DNA from: Bacteroidota bacterium
Lineage (GTDB): Bacteria > Bacteroidota > JABWAT01
Length of the DNA stretch: 64,000 nucleotides
NCBI GenBank assembly: GCA_020161835.1
Contig: JAIUNL010000007.1
Coordinates: 1 to 64,000, forward strand
Reading direction: 5' to 3'
Positions 25,855-34,822 of the stretch are shown here, one piece after another; within the stretch, counting starts at the first letter, position 1, and every line of letters begins with the position of its first letter. Under the pieces are notes generated by a model, which searched no databases, had not been told where the DNA came from, and saw only the letters and a program-made list of their open reading frames with translations. The position numbers and the translations under genes are program-made.

Positions 25855-28800
25855 TTACTTGGCAAGAATCATCTTACCCGTTGTGACCTGATTTCCGGCC
25901 AGAATTCTGAACAGATATACTCCGCTGGAAGCAGGGGTTCCGTCATTGGAACGACCACTCCATCTGATCTGATTCAAACCGGCATTCAGACTGGTGGCAG
26001 AAAGAATATTAATCTGCTGACCGAGCATGTTATAGATCTGAACCGTTACATTTCCTGCAGCAGGTAACCTGAAAGAAATAGTCGTTTCAGGGTTGAACGG
26101 ATTCGGGTAAACACTGACAAGTTGAATGGACGATGGAACTGTAGAATCATCATCAACATTTGTCGGTGCACCGGCAGGTTTCATAACAATGTCTAACTGA
26201 ACACTGTTCTTGTTCATTGTCATCGGTTCGGCAACTGTAACCATTTCCATTCCAAGATGACTGGCCTTAACGGAATATTGACCTGCAGGAAGTCCGGCTA
26301 GTTCGTAATATCCCTTACTGTTTGATTTGGATGAAGTGATAACAACGCCATCGGCATCAATCAGGTTAACCGAAACATCACCAAGTAATTTTTCAGAATT
26401 GTCTTTAATCTTACCATAAACACGGCCGCCGTTTAAGTTATTCAGCGAATCACTGTGCTCTCCGCCATCACCGCAGAAATGTCCGGAAAGGGTGAAATCA
26501 ATTCCCGTGGTTTCTTTTCCGTCAGCAACAACCACTTTTTGGGCAAGTGCCGGGTCGTAAACATTATTGTAAAACTCGCCAATTGCCATTCCTGAAAAGG
26601 CATAAAGATGATATTCACCGTTTTGCAGACCCGGTATTTTATACATACCATCTTTCGCCACACCCGAAAAGACAAGTTGTGATTCCGGATAGGATTGGAT
26701 CGTTATAACAGGTTTGGCCAGAACGACACCTGAAATCGGAACCAGAGTTTCAAAATCAGTATTCAGGCTTCCGGAGATTGAGCCGGCACCAGCATTTTTA
26801 ATTGTAATAGTAACCCCAATGTTTGTGTTTTGGTCAGCCAAAACCACAATTGAATCGGCTTCATTGGGTGTAATTGCATCCGGATAGTACACATAACCGC
26901 CGTTGGTATAGGCAACAAGTGTATATTTTCCTTCATAAAGCTGGGTGAATGAGAATTTACCTTCCGCATCGGTCAACGTATTCATATTCCAGCGGCCAAG
27001 ATATTTATCTGATGGGGAAACAGCTTCCCAGTAGGGAATCAGTTCCACATAAGCATTTTGAATGATTTCACCACTGTTATTTTTCACCGTTCCTGAAAGT
27101 GAACCGTAAAAACTTTTTGGTGTCAGGTTAAAATCAATTCCGGTTAGGGTCTGATCTCCGGTAATAACGACAGCTGTTGCATTTTCTGCTGTTTCAGACT
27201 GATTGTACCAGATTGTGGCGGCTTTTCCGTCACTATAATTATAATAGTAAGCCTGGATCAGGTAGCTTCCTTTTGGAAGGGATCCGATGGAGTAATTTCC
27301 AAAAGAATCAGAAATTGCAGTTGCCCAGATCGGATTCCAATATAATGAATCACCATGATCGCCTGTTCCACCGTCACGATGGTTTCCTTTATGGTGTCCG
27401 CCGCCATCTTTCCATCCGGAACGGTAATCGGTGCTCAGCATGATATAGGCACCGGCTAAAGCAGTTCCGTCTGCCTTTTTCACAGTTCCCGAAATGGTTC
27501 CGTTGGTTTGGCTTGATGTCGTCTGGATGTCAATTCCGGTTACCTTTGCACCGCTCTGAATGGAAACCAGTTCAGCTGATTCCTCAGTCTGTGAAGCAGG
27601 GTACCAGGTTACGGTGTAACTCCAGGTGTTGTAACTGTCACTGCGGACGTAGTAACTGCCGTCCGGAATTTCTGAAAAGTTATAATTTCCATCCTGATCA
27701 GTAGTAGTATAGAATTTGAAATGTTGACCCATCGGAGGCATAGTCATATCAGAACTGTCGGAGTCAAACGGGGTATAAATGACAACACTCGCATTAGGTA
27801 TACCATTTCCGGCTGAGTTCAGTACTTTTCCGGATATTGAACCGGTATAAACCGGGAAATCCAAAGTGAAATTGATATTTTTTACACCAATTCCATTTAA
27901 AACTGAAATGGTTTGTGCGCCTTCCCTTGTGGCACTTTCATTGTACCATTCAGTCACGGCACCCCACCGGGTGTAGCCTTCAGCAACTGCTGTATAATCA
28001 CCATCCGGCAGGTTATCAACTGTGTAATAACCTTCACTGTCTGTATAACCATATCCGCCGCCATAATTTGGGTATGCCGGTTTGATTGAATCACCGCCAC
28101 TTCCGTCGCCAGTTGAAACAAAAACCCCTGCCCATTGAAGGAGATCGCCATTGCTCTTTGTAACCCGGCCTGAAATGGAGGCCGTTTTGATCAGGCTGAA
28201 ATTAATATTTTCTGTTGTAACAGAGTCAACCACAAGTATCGAAAATCCATTGATACTATCCTGAATTCCGCCATAAGTTTCATATTTATAACCATTTGCC
28301 CAGGCGGAAGCCATATATTTGCCGGCATGAAGGTTCAGAATTTTATAATTTCCATTTTCATCAGAAGTCGCCCATCCATAACCACCCATTCCTGTAGTTG
28401 GACCAAAATGACCCGACCAGACATAAACAGAGGCGCCCTTAATCGGCAGGTTGGTTGATTTATCAAGTATCGTTCCCGAAATCGCACCGGCACCGGCAAA
28501 AAGTTTTTTAAGCCGGAAATCAATATTGGGTGTGTTTCTTCCATCCCTTACAAAAACGGGTTTTGCCTCATTAGCATCTTCTGCATTTGGGAAAAACCGT
28601 GACATATAACCGTCAGCCTGAGCATAAACGTAAAATGAGCCCGGGTTCAAACCGGAAATCTCGTAGGAACCATCTGGCTGAAGGGTACTGATTCCAAAAT
28701 TTCCAAGAGAGGAATCTCCAGAATTTTTTTCAGCCCATGCCATGACCCAACCGGTGGGAATGTCTGCATCATCTACTCCGAAAACGGTACCAGAAATTGA

Positions 28801-29013
28801 TCCGGTTGTTTGAACTTTCATCAGGCGGGTTGATGATGACTTTTGAAGTTGTTCACGAACCTGTAGTCCGGCTTGGATTTTGTTTTTTATCTGCTGCATG
28901 CTGGACAGCATCCGGCCCGGATCGTTTGTGGGTCCGGCAAGTGCAAATACCGGCAGAACAGCAAGAGAAAGCAAAGCTGCACACCAGCGTTTTGTAACCT
29001 TTAGGGATAACAT
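25855..29013 (-). CDS. Surface protein with eight CnaB/carboxypeptidase-like repeats and type IX sorting domain
   Basis: A 1052-residue secreted protein; the signal peptide ends near FALA. Eight beta-sandwich repeats start with GSISGTVFG, GAISGTILD, ASISGRVTK, GSISGKVLN, GTISGTVKK, GSLSGTVKN, GSISGSLNT and GRVYGKIKD. Most contain G(N/S)Y.(I/F)..L..G.Y...A, the carboxypeptidase regulatory-like pattern. A His/Gly/Asp-rich insert (about residues 527-552, with GGGHHKGNHRDGG) sits in repeat 5, and CGDGGEHSD occurs near 845. The end is YPNPFNPETTISFRLP through VQIYNMLGQ, a type IX sorting domain. It follows the lipoprotein gene by 30 bp. Probable stalk or adhesive surface protein. Confidence 0.9.
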   Translation of the reverse strand: MLSLKVTKRWCAALLSLAVLPVFALAGPTNDPGRMLSSMQQIKNKIQAGLQVREQLQKSSSTRLMKVQTTGSISGTVFGVDDADIPTGWVMAWAEKNSGDSSLGNFGISTLQPDGSYEISGLNPGSFYVYAQADGYMSRFFPNAEDANEAKPVFVRDGRNTPNIDFRLKKLFAGAGAISGTILDKSTNLPIKGASVYVWSGHFGPTTGMGGYGWATSDENGNYKILNLHAGKYMASAWANGYKYETYGGIQDSINGFSILVVDSVTTENINFSLIKTASISGRVTKSNGDLLQWAGVFVSTGDGSGGDSIKPAYPNYGGGYGYTDSEGYYTVDNLPDGDYTAVAEGYTRWGAVTEWYNESATREGAQTISVLNGIGVKNINFTLDFPVYTGSISGKVLNSAGNGIPNASVVIYTPFDSDSSDMTMPPMGQHFKFYTTTDQDGNYNFSEIPDGSYYVRSDSYNTWSYTVTWYPASQTEESAELVSIQSGAKVTGIDIQTTSSQTNGTISGTVKKADGTALAGAYIMLSTDYRSGWKDGGGHHKGNHRDGGTGDHGDSLYWNPIWATAISDSFGNYSIGSLPKGSYLIQAYYYNYSDGKAATIWYNQSETAENATAVVITGDQTLTGIDFNLTPKSFYGSLSGTVKNNSGEIIQNAYVELIPYWEAVSPSDKYLGRWNMNTLTDAEGKFSFTQLYEGKYTLVAYTNGGYVYYPDAITPNEADSIVVLADQNTNIGVTITIKNAGAGSISGSLNTDFETLVPISGVVLAKPVITIQSYPESQLVFSGVAKDGMYKIPGLQNGEYHLYAFSGMAIGEFYNNVYDPALAQKVVVADGKETTGIDFTLSGHFCGDGGEHSDSLNNLNGGRVYGKIKDNSEKLLGDVSVNLIDADGVVITSSKSNSKGYYELAGLPAGQYSVKASHLGMEMVTVAEPMTMNKNSVQLDIVMKPAGAPTNVDDDSTVPSSIQLVSVYPNPFNPETTISFRLPAAGNVTVQIYNMLGQQINILSATSLNAGLNQIRWSGRSNDGTPASSGVYLFRILAGNQVTTGKMILAK

Positions 29014-29043
29014 GGTTAGCTCCTTATTGACGGTTGATTGAAT

Positions 29044-29994
29044 TTAATTTGAAATCAGTCTGATTGTTGAACTGTAATTGCTGACAATGTGAACTGGCGT
29101 GTCGTAAACCATTCCGTTTTCTTTTCCTGAATGGATTTTATCCTTCGAAGTTGACTGAACGCCATAAACAGAAACCCCAAATCTGACGGCTGATCCTGAA
29201 AAAGTTGCTGAAAAAGCCGAGTACATTTTTTTCAGCAATTCTGCCGGGATTACAATCGTTCTGGTTTTTTGTGTTGGACGTAAATCGGTAAAAAGATACG
29301 TCAATCCGCTTGAATCTGCATGTACACTGTCAGCACTTGAAATTCCCGACGGATACAGATAAATTCCCGAAAAACCGGCATACAAATCCTGATTGAACTG
29401 TAACGTTAACGGCTGTTGGGTTGATATCAGAGCATCCTGCGGAAGGTTTAAGATTCTGACTGGTTCCGGAACCGAAAGTGTTTGTGTAAAACCCGTAATT
29501 CGTTCAGATCCGGTTGCCCTGAAGGTAATTTCAGTCGAAAGGGAATTTGCGATAGTGTTCAGATTGAATTTATTATAGTATGTGGTGGTTTCAAGAGTAT
29601 CAGGCTTTCCCGAAAGCTGTAGACTGTCAGGTAAAATAATGATACTGTTATAACGGTTTAACCGGATACTATTGATAAAAACATCCCCAAAATTCAGGTC
29701 TCTGACTGATTTGCTTCCGGTGAGTGCCGGCAACCGGTGACGAAGTGAATAAATAACTTCCCGTGTTTCTGAACCAGTTACACCCAGTGTCTGATTGACG
29801 GTGATAATCATGCTTCCGTTTGGATCAATTTCCTCACGGTTATGATTTCTGGCCGGATCAATCTGTTCGTGCCTGATGATCAGATTCTGGAAAGTATTAT
29901 CAGTACTTTCAACAGAAACCGGATCCTGATTGCATCCGGAAAACCCGGCAGCAAGCAGTAAAAGAAACAGATAAAGTGTATTTGCTTTTGTCAT
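29044..29994 (-). CDS. Lipoprotein of unknown function
   Basis: A 316-residue predicted lipoprotein: MTKANTLYLFLLLLAAGFSGC with lipobox Cys21. The mature part is beta-rich with no recognised motif; it lacks internal cysteines and looks like two Ig-like sandwiches. ATG 29994 was chosen because it begins the lipoprotein signal; the longer reading frame upstream would add a polar extension and overlap the promoter. It is the first gene of an operon with the CnaB-repeat surface protein. Probably surface or periplasmic; I do not recognise the family. Confidence 0.8.
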   Translation of the reverse strand: MTKANTLYLFLLLLAAGFSGCNQDPVSVESTDNTFQNLIIRHEQIDPARNHNREEIDPNGSMIITVNQTLGVTGSETREVIYSLRHRLPALTGSKSVRDLNFGDVFINSIRLNRYNSIIILPDSLQLSGKPDTLETTTYYNKFNLNTIANSLSTEITFRATGSERITGFTQTLSVPEPVRILNLPQDALISTQQPLTLQFNQDLYAGFSGIYLYPSGISSADSVHADSSGLTYLFTDLRPTQKTRTIVIPAELLKKMYSAFSATFSGSAVRFGVSVYGVQSTSKDKIHSGKENGMVYDTPVHIVSNYSSTIRLISN

Positions 29995-30044
29995 GGTTGT
30001 TCTGAACCGAACGGATTTTACCTTTTCGGTTACTGCATTCAATG

Positions 30045-30060
30045 GTGAATATCGTGCCAA
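30045..30060 (-). promoter_or_regulatory. Possible sigma54 promoter of the lipoprotein/surface-protein operon
   Basis: Minus strand TTGGCACG (30060-30053) matches the -24 consensus completely. At the right distance the -12 box reads TCAC rather than TTGC, so it is weak. The predicted start would be about 40 nt before the ATG at 29994. Confidence 0.38.
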
Positions 30061-30103
30061 AAAGTTAAGTATAATAATAATAATGACTTATGTCTGGATT
30101 GTG

Positions 30104-30159
30104 TTTTTCTGAAGTGTAAGTTCCCTTCAGAAAAAGTGTAAGGAAACGTCCTCCTTACA
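30104..30159. promoter_or_regulatory. Two adjacent inverted repeats upstream of the -24 box
   Basis: Inverted repeat 1: TTTTTCTGAAG (30104-30114) / CTTCAGAAAAA (30125-30135), 11 bp perfect. Inverted repeat 2: TGTAAGG (30137-30143) / CCTTACA (30153-30159). TGTAAG occurs three times (30115, 30137, and inverted at 30154), the first two 22 bp apart. The position, 45-100 bp upstream of the -24 box, suits enhancer-binding sites of a sigma54 activator. The rest of 30061-30332 shows nothing else. Confidence 0.45.
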
Positions 30160-30332
30160 GAAAAGAAAAAATGATCCACTTTCATTTCTATAAAAGTAAA
30201 ACATTTTAAAATAAAAACGGTGATTTTTGCAGCAGGAAGGGGTTAGCGGGTAAAAGAAGAATGATCTGGAAATTAGTATTTAAACCGGTTTGAACTGAAA
30301 AGGGAAGAACCTGCTCTTTGCCCCCGGGAAGG

Positions 30333-30494
30333 TCATTCTTCCTTAACCTTCGCATCCTCGACTTTTTCACGGTCTTTTTTATCAAAAGGTTTCCGGTATT
30401 TATCAGGATTTTCACGCTGCTTTTTCCTGATGGAATAAAACAGGATGAAAATAACGGTGACAAGACAAACAACCAGAATGGCAAATCTTATCAT
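30333..30494 (-). CDS. Small single-pass membrane protein
   Basis: A 53-residue protein: MIRFAILVVCLVTVIFILFY forms one membrane helix, followed by a highly charged cytoplasmic tail (SIRKKQRENPDKYRKPFDKK and a final KVKEE). The start overlaps the stop of the deoxynucleoside kinase gene as ATGA, which supports translation as the last gene of that operon. It is too short to appear in a coarse gene scan. Function unknown. Confidence 0.72.
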   Translation of the reverse strand: MIRFAILVVCLVTVIFILFYSIRKKQRENPDKYRKPFDKKDREKVEDAKVKEE

Positions 30495-31156
30495 TTTCTT
30501 CCTCCGCTTGGCAAGTAGTATTCAATTCCGTAATGGGGCCGGTGTAAAATCTGCTGAACCAATTCTTCAAAATGCTCGTGTTCGTTTACAAAATCAATTT
30601 CCGTTGTATTGATAATCAGAACCGGTGACCGCTGATACCTGAAAAAGAAATGCGTATACGATTCAGAAAGTTCCTCAAGATAATGCCGGGTGATTTTAAA
30701 TTCATTCAGACGGTTTCTTGATTTGATATTGTCGAGCAGCCGGTCAACCGATGACTGAAGATAAATGACCAGATCGGGTGAAACCACATAGCCTTCAAGT
30801 GTTGAAGCAATCCGGTCGTACAGGTCCAGTTCCTCAGCTTTTAATGTTGTTGTTGCAAAAATCCGGTCTTTATCGAAAATATAATCAGAAACCACGTAGT
30901 CATGAAATAAATCATACTCTCCGATTTTCTGTTGTTGTCTGACACGGGAAATCAGAAATTGAACCTGAGTTGGGAAAGCAAACCGTTCGGGATCGTCATA
31001 AAACCGTTCCAGAAACGGATTGTCTTCAAAGGCTTCAAGAACAAGCCGGGCATTGATCCGGTTGGCGAGCATTTGGGCAAGACTGGTTTTCCCGGCACCA
31101 ATAACGCCTTCAATTGCCAGATAATGCAGTTCAGCAGGTGGTTTGATAGAATTCAT
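30491..31156 (-). CDS. Deoxynucleoside kinase (dNK/dGK family)
   Basis: A 221-residue P-loop kinase that phosphorylates deoxynucleosides for nucleotide salvage. The N-terminal IEGVIGAGKTSLAQMLANRI is the P-loop; EAFEDNPFLERFYDDPERFA and FPTQVQFLISRVRQ are the typical dNK substrate-site segments; SDYIFDKDRIFA supplies the DR(S)-like motif; and RLNEFKITRHYLEELSESY is the lid side. It overlaps folK by 4 bp. The family includes deoxyadenosine/deoxyguanosine kinases common in Bacteroidota; the exact base preference is not visible. Confidence 0.92.
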   Translation of the reverse strand: MNSIKPPAELHYLAIEGVIGAGKTSLAQMLANRINARLVLEAFEDNPFLERFYDDPERFAFPTQVQFLISRVRQQQKIGEYDLFHDYVVSDYIFDKDRIFATTTLKAEELDLYDRIASTLEGYVVSPDLVIYLQSSVDRLLDNIKSRNRLNEFKITRHYLEELSESYTHFFFRYQRSPVLIINTTEIDFVNEHEHFEELVQQILHRPHYGIEYYLPSGGRK

Positions 31157-31665
31157 AACGGGTCTGAAAAAAAGTGGAGACTGAGTTTATCAGGTAACGA
31201 CTCAATCCTTTTATTTAATAATTCTCCTGTTCCCGGGTAACTGAATTCTGCATTCAGATCAGCAAAAGGAACAAGTACAAAGCTTCTGTTTTCTATTTCC
31301 GGATGTGGAATCGTCAGGTTATCGGCCCTGAAAACCAGATTTCCCCAGAACAAAATGTCGATATCCAACGTGCGGGCTTTCCATTTATCACCGGCTAAAC
31401 GGGTTCGCCCGTTTTTATTTTCAATTTCCTGACAAAACCTGAAAAAGGACTTTAAATTTAAAGTCGTTTCAATTCTCAAAACTGCATTCAGGTAGGCGGG
31501 TTGGTCTGAATGGTCAACCGGGTCTGATTCGTAAACCGGACTGCATGTTACACGGGTTATTTCAGAGTGATTCCTGAGTTCTGAGACGGCTGATTTCAGA
31601 TGTTCAAGCCGGTTCCCGAGATTTGACCCAATTCCAACATAAACCTGAGTCAGTGTTGAATTCAT
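31153..31665 (-). CDS. folK: 2-amino-4-hydroxy-6-hydroxymethyldihydropteridine diphosphokinase
   Basis: A 170-residue HPPK that transfers pyrophosphate from ATP to 6-hydroxymethyl-dihydropterin in folate synthesis. YVGIGSNLGNRLEHLK begins the fold, and the family signature RTLDIDILFWGN (residues about 102-113) with HPEIENRSFVLVPFADL carries the metal-binding Asp pair. It starts directly after the folB stop codon and feeds the product needed by FolP, encoded elsewhere in this window. Confidence 0.96.
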   Translation of the reverse strand: MNSTLTQVYVGIGSNLGNRLEHLKSAVSELRNHSEITRVTCSPVYESDPVDHSDQPAYLNAVLRIETTLNLKSFFRFCQEIENKNGRTRLAGDKWKARTLDIDILFWGNLVFRADNLTIPHPEIENRSFVLVPFADLNAEFSYPGTGELLNKRIESLPDKLSLHFFSDPL

Positions 31666-32025
31666 TTACCTGAATGCCTGATATTCGACTTCTGCATAAT
31701 CACAAACGCCACCCACCGGCGGATTTATTTTTCTCACCCGGGTTATGACCGACTGAACAAGTGGGAATTTTTCAAGAATGGTTTGTGCGATTTGCCGGGA
31801 AAGTGCTTCAATCAGGTAAACTTTTTGTGAAACGATGACTTCACGCATCAGTTTATAAACGGTTTCATAGTCAACAGTCTCGCTGAGATCATCAGTCAGG
31901 GCCGCTTTTTCAAAATCGAGTTTCATTTCTGCATCAACAGAATACCTTCCGCCAACACGATGTTCTTCTTTCATGACACCATGGTGAGCATAGAATTCAC
32001 AATTGATTAGTTTTACCGTATGCAA
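31666..32025 (-). CDS. folB: Dihydroneopterin aldolase
   Basis: A 119-residue enzyme of the tunnelling fold that converts dihydroneopterin to hydroxymethyl-dihydropterin. NCEFYAHHGVMKEEHRVGG is the N-terminal substrate-binding strand, DLSETVDYETVYKLM and YLIEALSRQIAQTIL follow, with the conserved Glu in LIEALS, and RVRKINPPVGG near the end. It is adjacent to folK and 11 bp after a hypothetical gene. Confidence 0.95.
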   Translation of the reverse strand: MHTVKLINCEFYAHHGVMKEEHRVGGRYSVDAEMKLDFEKAALTDDLSETVDYETVYKLMREVIVSQKVYLIEALSRQIAQTILEKFPLVQSVITRVRKINPPVGGVCDYAEVEYQAFR

Positions 32026-32036
32026 AATTGACCTCT

Positions 32037-32570
32037 TTAATCGGCTGAAACTGTGTCCTGCAGGCTATTGAGTTTTTTTCCCTCAAGCTCCCACCATTTG
32101 TTTAATTTTTCTGTCAGTTGTGCCGGTGTTAGATTGGCTGATGTTGAATCTGTGTATGCAAGTTCAATATCCCAAATGAAAAGCCGGCCTTTTTCATCAT
32201 CAACTGAAGCTGAAATGTATTGGAAATTTTTGGATTTTCCGTTCAGGAATTCAGGTTGGGTGAAGGCAAAAAGAAAGGGATCGCCAGAAAAAATATCCTC
32301 AAAAAAGTGAACGGTATCTTCATCGGTGTAATCGATGGTTTTCGTTTTTCTGATGATGAATTTACCGGCGAGTTCAAGCTGAATATGGAAAAGTACGACA
32401 GGAGCACCCTCGTAATTGGTTCTTTCGGTTGATATCTGAACGCTGAGTCCGTCTGTCTGGCTGAGTTCAGGGTAATCTTTATCGAGAACAAGATTGACAA
32501 CGGGGAATAACTCACGTTTTTCACCAATCATCAGGTGGGTGCGGAAGAAAGTAAAAGTTTCGATTTTCAT
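32037..32570 (-). CDS. Hypothetical protein in the mutL-folB operon
   Basis: A 177-residue soluble-looking protein with no signal peptide, membrane helix or recognised motif. It looks alpha/beta, with a beta-rich middle (GAPVVLFHIQLELAGKFIIR) and a Trp-containing helix near the end (LTPAQLTEKLNKWWELEGKK). It lies 11 bp before folB and about 100 bp after mutL, in the same orientation. Codon use and low stop density support a real gene. Confidence 0.7.
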   Translation of the reverse strand: MKIETFTFFRTHLMIGEKRELFPVVNLVLDKDYPELSQTDGLSVQISTERTNYEGAPVVLFHIQLELAGKFIIRKTKTIDYTDEDTVHFFEDIFSGDPFLFAFTQPEFLNGKSKNFQYISASVDDEKGRLFIWDIELAYTDSTSANLTPAQLTEKLNKWWELEGKKLNSLQDTVSAD

Positions 32571-32669
32571 AAAAAATGGGTTTAATTCAATAAAAACTTA
32601 AAACTCAGAAATTCCTGAGCAAAACTCAAAACTGATTCCATGAAATCGTGATTAGAACTTGATGTTCTT

Positions 32670-34547
32670 TTACCAGGGATGTTTTCTTCCAAAACGGGAA
32701 TCCAGATCGTCAACCGTCATTTTGACCACAACCGGTCGGCCATGCGGACACGTGTAGGGGTTTTCGCAGGCAAAAAGGGAATCTATAAGTTCATTCATTT
32801 CCGGCAGACTTAATGGGTCACCAGCTTTGATTGAAGACCGGCAGGCGTAAGATGCAGCAAGATTTTGCCGGCCTTTCCACTGAAATTCTGCTTCGTAATC
32901 ACGGTACTGGGTCAGAATGTCCTGAAGAATTCTTTGTTCGGCTCCAGGTTTAACATCTGCCGGAACGCCTTCAACCACAACGGTTTTACCGCTGTAAAAT
33001 TTAAAATCAAATCCGAGCCGCTGCAAGTCATCTTTGAGTGATTTAATCAGTTCAAAATCGAGTGGAGTTAAATCCATCGTGTACGGAAATAATAGCTGTT
33101 GCGTAAATGCCGAACTGCTTTGCATGACCTTCATGGCTTTTTCGTAAAGAATACGTTCATGAGCCACATGCTGATCAATGATCATGAGTCCGGTAACGAT
33201 CTGCGAAAAAATATATTTATTGTGAACCTGCCAGATCCGCCGTTCACCAATGGCTGAATTATCAACTTCAGAGGCAAAACTTCTCAAAACTTCAAGCGGT
33301 GAACCCACGCTTCTGGGGATATCGCCCAATCTGGAATCCTGAAATTCAGGTCGTGGTGCAGTTCCGCCGGAGGGAATTGTGCCTGTGCCGAAAGGAAGGG
33401 AAACAATCCGTTGTGCCGGATCAATGTAGGGAAAGTTACTGATAGGTGAAGAGGGCCGTTCAACAAACCGGGTCTGGTCAACAAATCCACGGTTCGGGTC
33501 AAAAACCACATCTTCCTTGATGACATGAGTCATTCCGCCTGAAACTTGGGGAGTCAAATCATGTTTGGATAAAAATTTCCGGATGACGGCCATTGTTATT
33601 GCATAAACCGATCGTTCATCGTCAAACTTAACTTCCTGTTTGGTCGGATGGACGTTGATATCAACCCGTTTTGGGTCGATTGAAAAAAAGATCACATAAA
33701 AGGGATAAGTTCCGGCTGCAAGCGAAGCACCATAAGCATTGAAAACGGCATGCTGTATCGATTTGTGAATGATTGCCCGGCCATTAATAAACAGGTACTG
33801 ATCGCCCCGGCTTTTTCTTGCAATCGTCGGGTGAGCAACAAATCCTGAAATTGAAACAAGATCAGTGTCTTCCTTAATCTCAATCACATGGCTTTTAACT
33901 TTATCGCCGAAAAGTTGACCAACCCGCTCGAGTGGTGTTGCCGGAAGAACATCAAAAACCTGACTGTCATCGCTGATTAACGTCCATCTCAGATCTGAAT
34001 AAAAGAGAGCATACTTCTGAACCGTATCCAGAATATGACGGAATTCAACCTGTTCTGATTTGAGAAAATTTCGTCTGCCTGGCGTGTTAAAAAATAAGTT
34101 TTTAATGGTAATATTAGTTCCGGCGGCACAACTGACCGGTTCCATCGCTTTGAAAATCCCACCTTCAACCCGAACCAAAGTTCCGGTTTTGGCATCGTGT
34201 TCACGGGTTTTAAGCTCAGTTTGTGAAACGGATGCAATGGAAGCAAGAGCTTCACCTCTGAATCCGAGTGTTCTGATATCTTGTAAGTCTTCTGCTTTTT
34301 CAATTTTGCTTGTTGCATGACGCTCAAAGGCTAGCCGGGCATCATCGGGTGACATCCCGCAGCCATTATCCAAAATCTGGATCAGGGTTTTACCGGAATC
34401 CTTCAGAACTACCGTAATGTGAGTAGCACCGGCATCCACACAATTTTCAATAAGTTCTTTAACTACCGATTCAGGACGCTGAACCACTTCACCGGCTGCA
34501 ATCTGGTTTGCAATCTGATCGGTCAGAATTCTGATAATATTGGGCAT
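32670..34547 (-). CDS. mutL: DNA mismatch repair protein MutL, endonuclease type
   Basis: A 625-residue MutL. The N-terminal GHKL ATPase shows IAAGEVVQRPESVVKELIEN, DAGATHI, DNGCGMS and TLGFRGEALASIASVS. After a variable linker, the C-terminal domain has DQHVAHERILYE, which fits the endonuclease motif DQHA(x)2E(x)4E with Val in place of Ala, plus ACRSSIKAGD and TCPHGRPVVVKM, the zinc-side motifs. This MutL should nick DNA itself, as in bacteria that lack MutH. It is preceded by a small membrane protein gene 9 bp away and a perfect Bacteroidota promoter. Confidence 0.96.
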   Translation of the reverse strand: MPNIIRILTDQIANQIAAGEVVQRPESVVKELIENCVDAGATHITVVLKDSGKTLIQILDNGCGMSPDDARLAFERHATSKIEKAEDLQDIRTLGFRGEALASIASVSQTELKTREHDAKTGTLVRVEGGIFKAMEPVSCAAGTNITIKNLFFNTPGRRNFLKSEQVEFRHILDTVQKYALFYSDLRWTLISDDSQVFDVLPATPLERVGQLFGDKVKSHVIEIKEDTDLVSISGFVAHPTIARKSRGDQYLFINGRAIIHKSIQHAVFNAYGASLAAGTYPFYVIFFSIDPKRVDINVHPTKQEVKFDDERSVYAITMAVIRKFLSKHDLTPQVSGGMTHVIKEDVVFDPNRGFVDQTRFVERPSSPISNFPYIDPAQRIVSLPFGTGTIPSGGTAPRPEFQDSRLGDIPRSVGSPLEVLRSFASEVDNSAIGERRIWQVHNKYIFSQIVTGLMIIDQHVAHERILYEKAMKVMQSSSAFTQQLLFPYTMDLTPLDFELIKSLKDDLQRLGFDFKFYSGKTVVVEGVPADVKPGAEQRILQDILTQYRDYEAEFQWKGRQNLAASYACRSSIKAGDPLSLPEMNELIDSLFACENPYTCPHGRPVVVKMTVDDLDSRFGRKHPW

Positions 34548-34556
34548 AACTGTGTT

Positions 34557-34754
34557 TTAAAACCGTTGGGAAAGATAAAAAATGACGTAAAGAACTGCAG
34601 CAAAAAGAAGTGCACTTACCATAATGTTTGATTTTTTTGACCGGACTCTGCTTTTAGAAAACCGGATTTTAGTTTTTTGCCGTTCTTCTTTTGACGGATC
34701 GTGATACCGTAATGGCGGATCAAAACGTTTATAATTGGGGCGTTTGAATAGCAT
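34557..34754 (-). CDS. Small tail-anchored membrane protein next to mutL
   Basis: A 65-residue protein: a basic, proline/tyrosine-containing N-terminal part (FKRPNYKRFDPPLRYHDPSK) and a C-terminal membrane helix (about 46-62). Small genes of this kind beside mutL or rhomboid genes are common in Bacteroidota, as far as I recall. First gene of the operon, 25 nt after the predicted transcription start. Function unknown. Confidence 0.78.
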   Translation of the reverse strand: MLFKRPNYKRFDPPLRYHDPSKEERQKTKIRFSKSRVRSKKSNIMVSALLFAAVLYVIFYLSQRF

Positions 34755-34785
34755 ATCCTTTTTCCCGGATTGATTCTCTGATTTT

Positions 34786-34817
34786 CAAATGTACTGAATT
34801 TTTTGGCAGTTATCAAA
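34786..34817 (-). promoter_or_regulatory. Perfect Bacteroidota-type promoter of the mutL operon
   Basis: Minus strand TTTG (34817-34814), 20-bp spacer, TACATTTG (34793-34786): full match to TTTG-N19-21-TAnnTTTG. About 30 bp before the ATG. Confidence 0.82.
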
Positions 34818-34822
34818 AAGCC

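Noticed and set aside
30206..30484. A 92-residue minus-strand frame downstream of the deoxynucleoside kinase
   Set aside because: It is out of frame with the better supported 53-residue gene at 30333-30494, which has the ATGA overlap and a membrane helix with charged tail.
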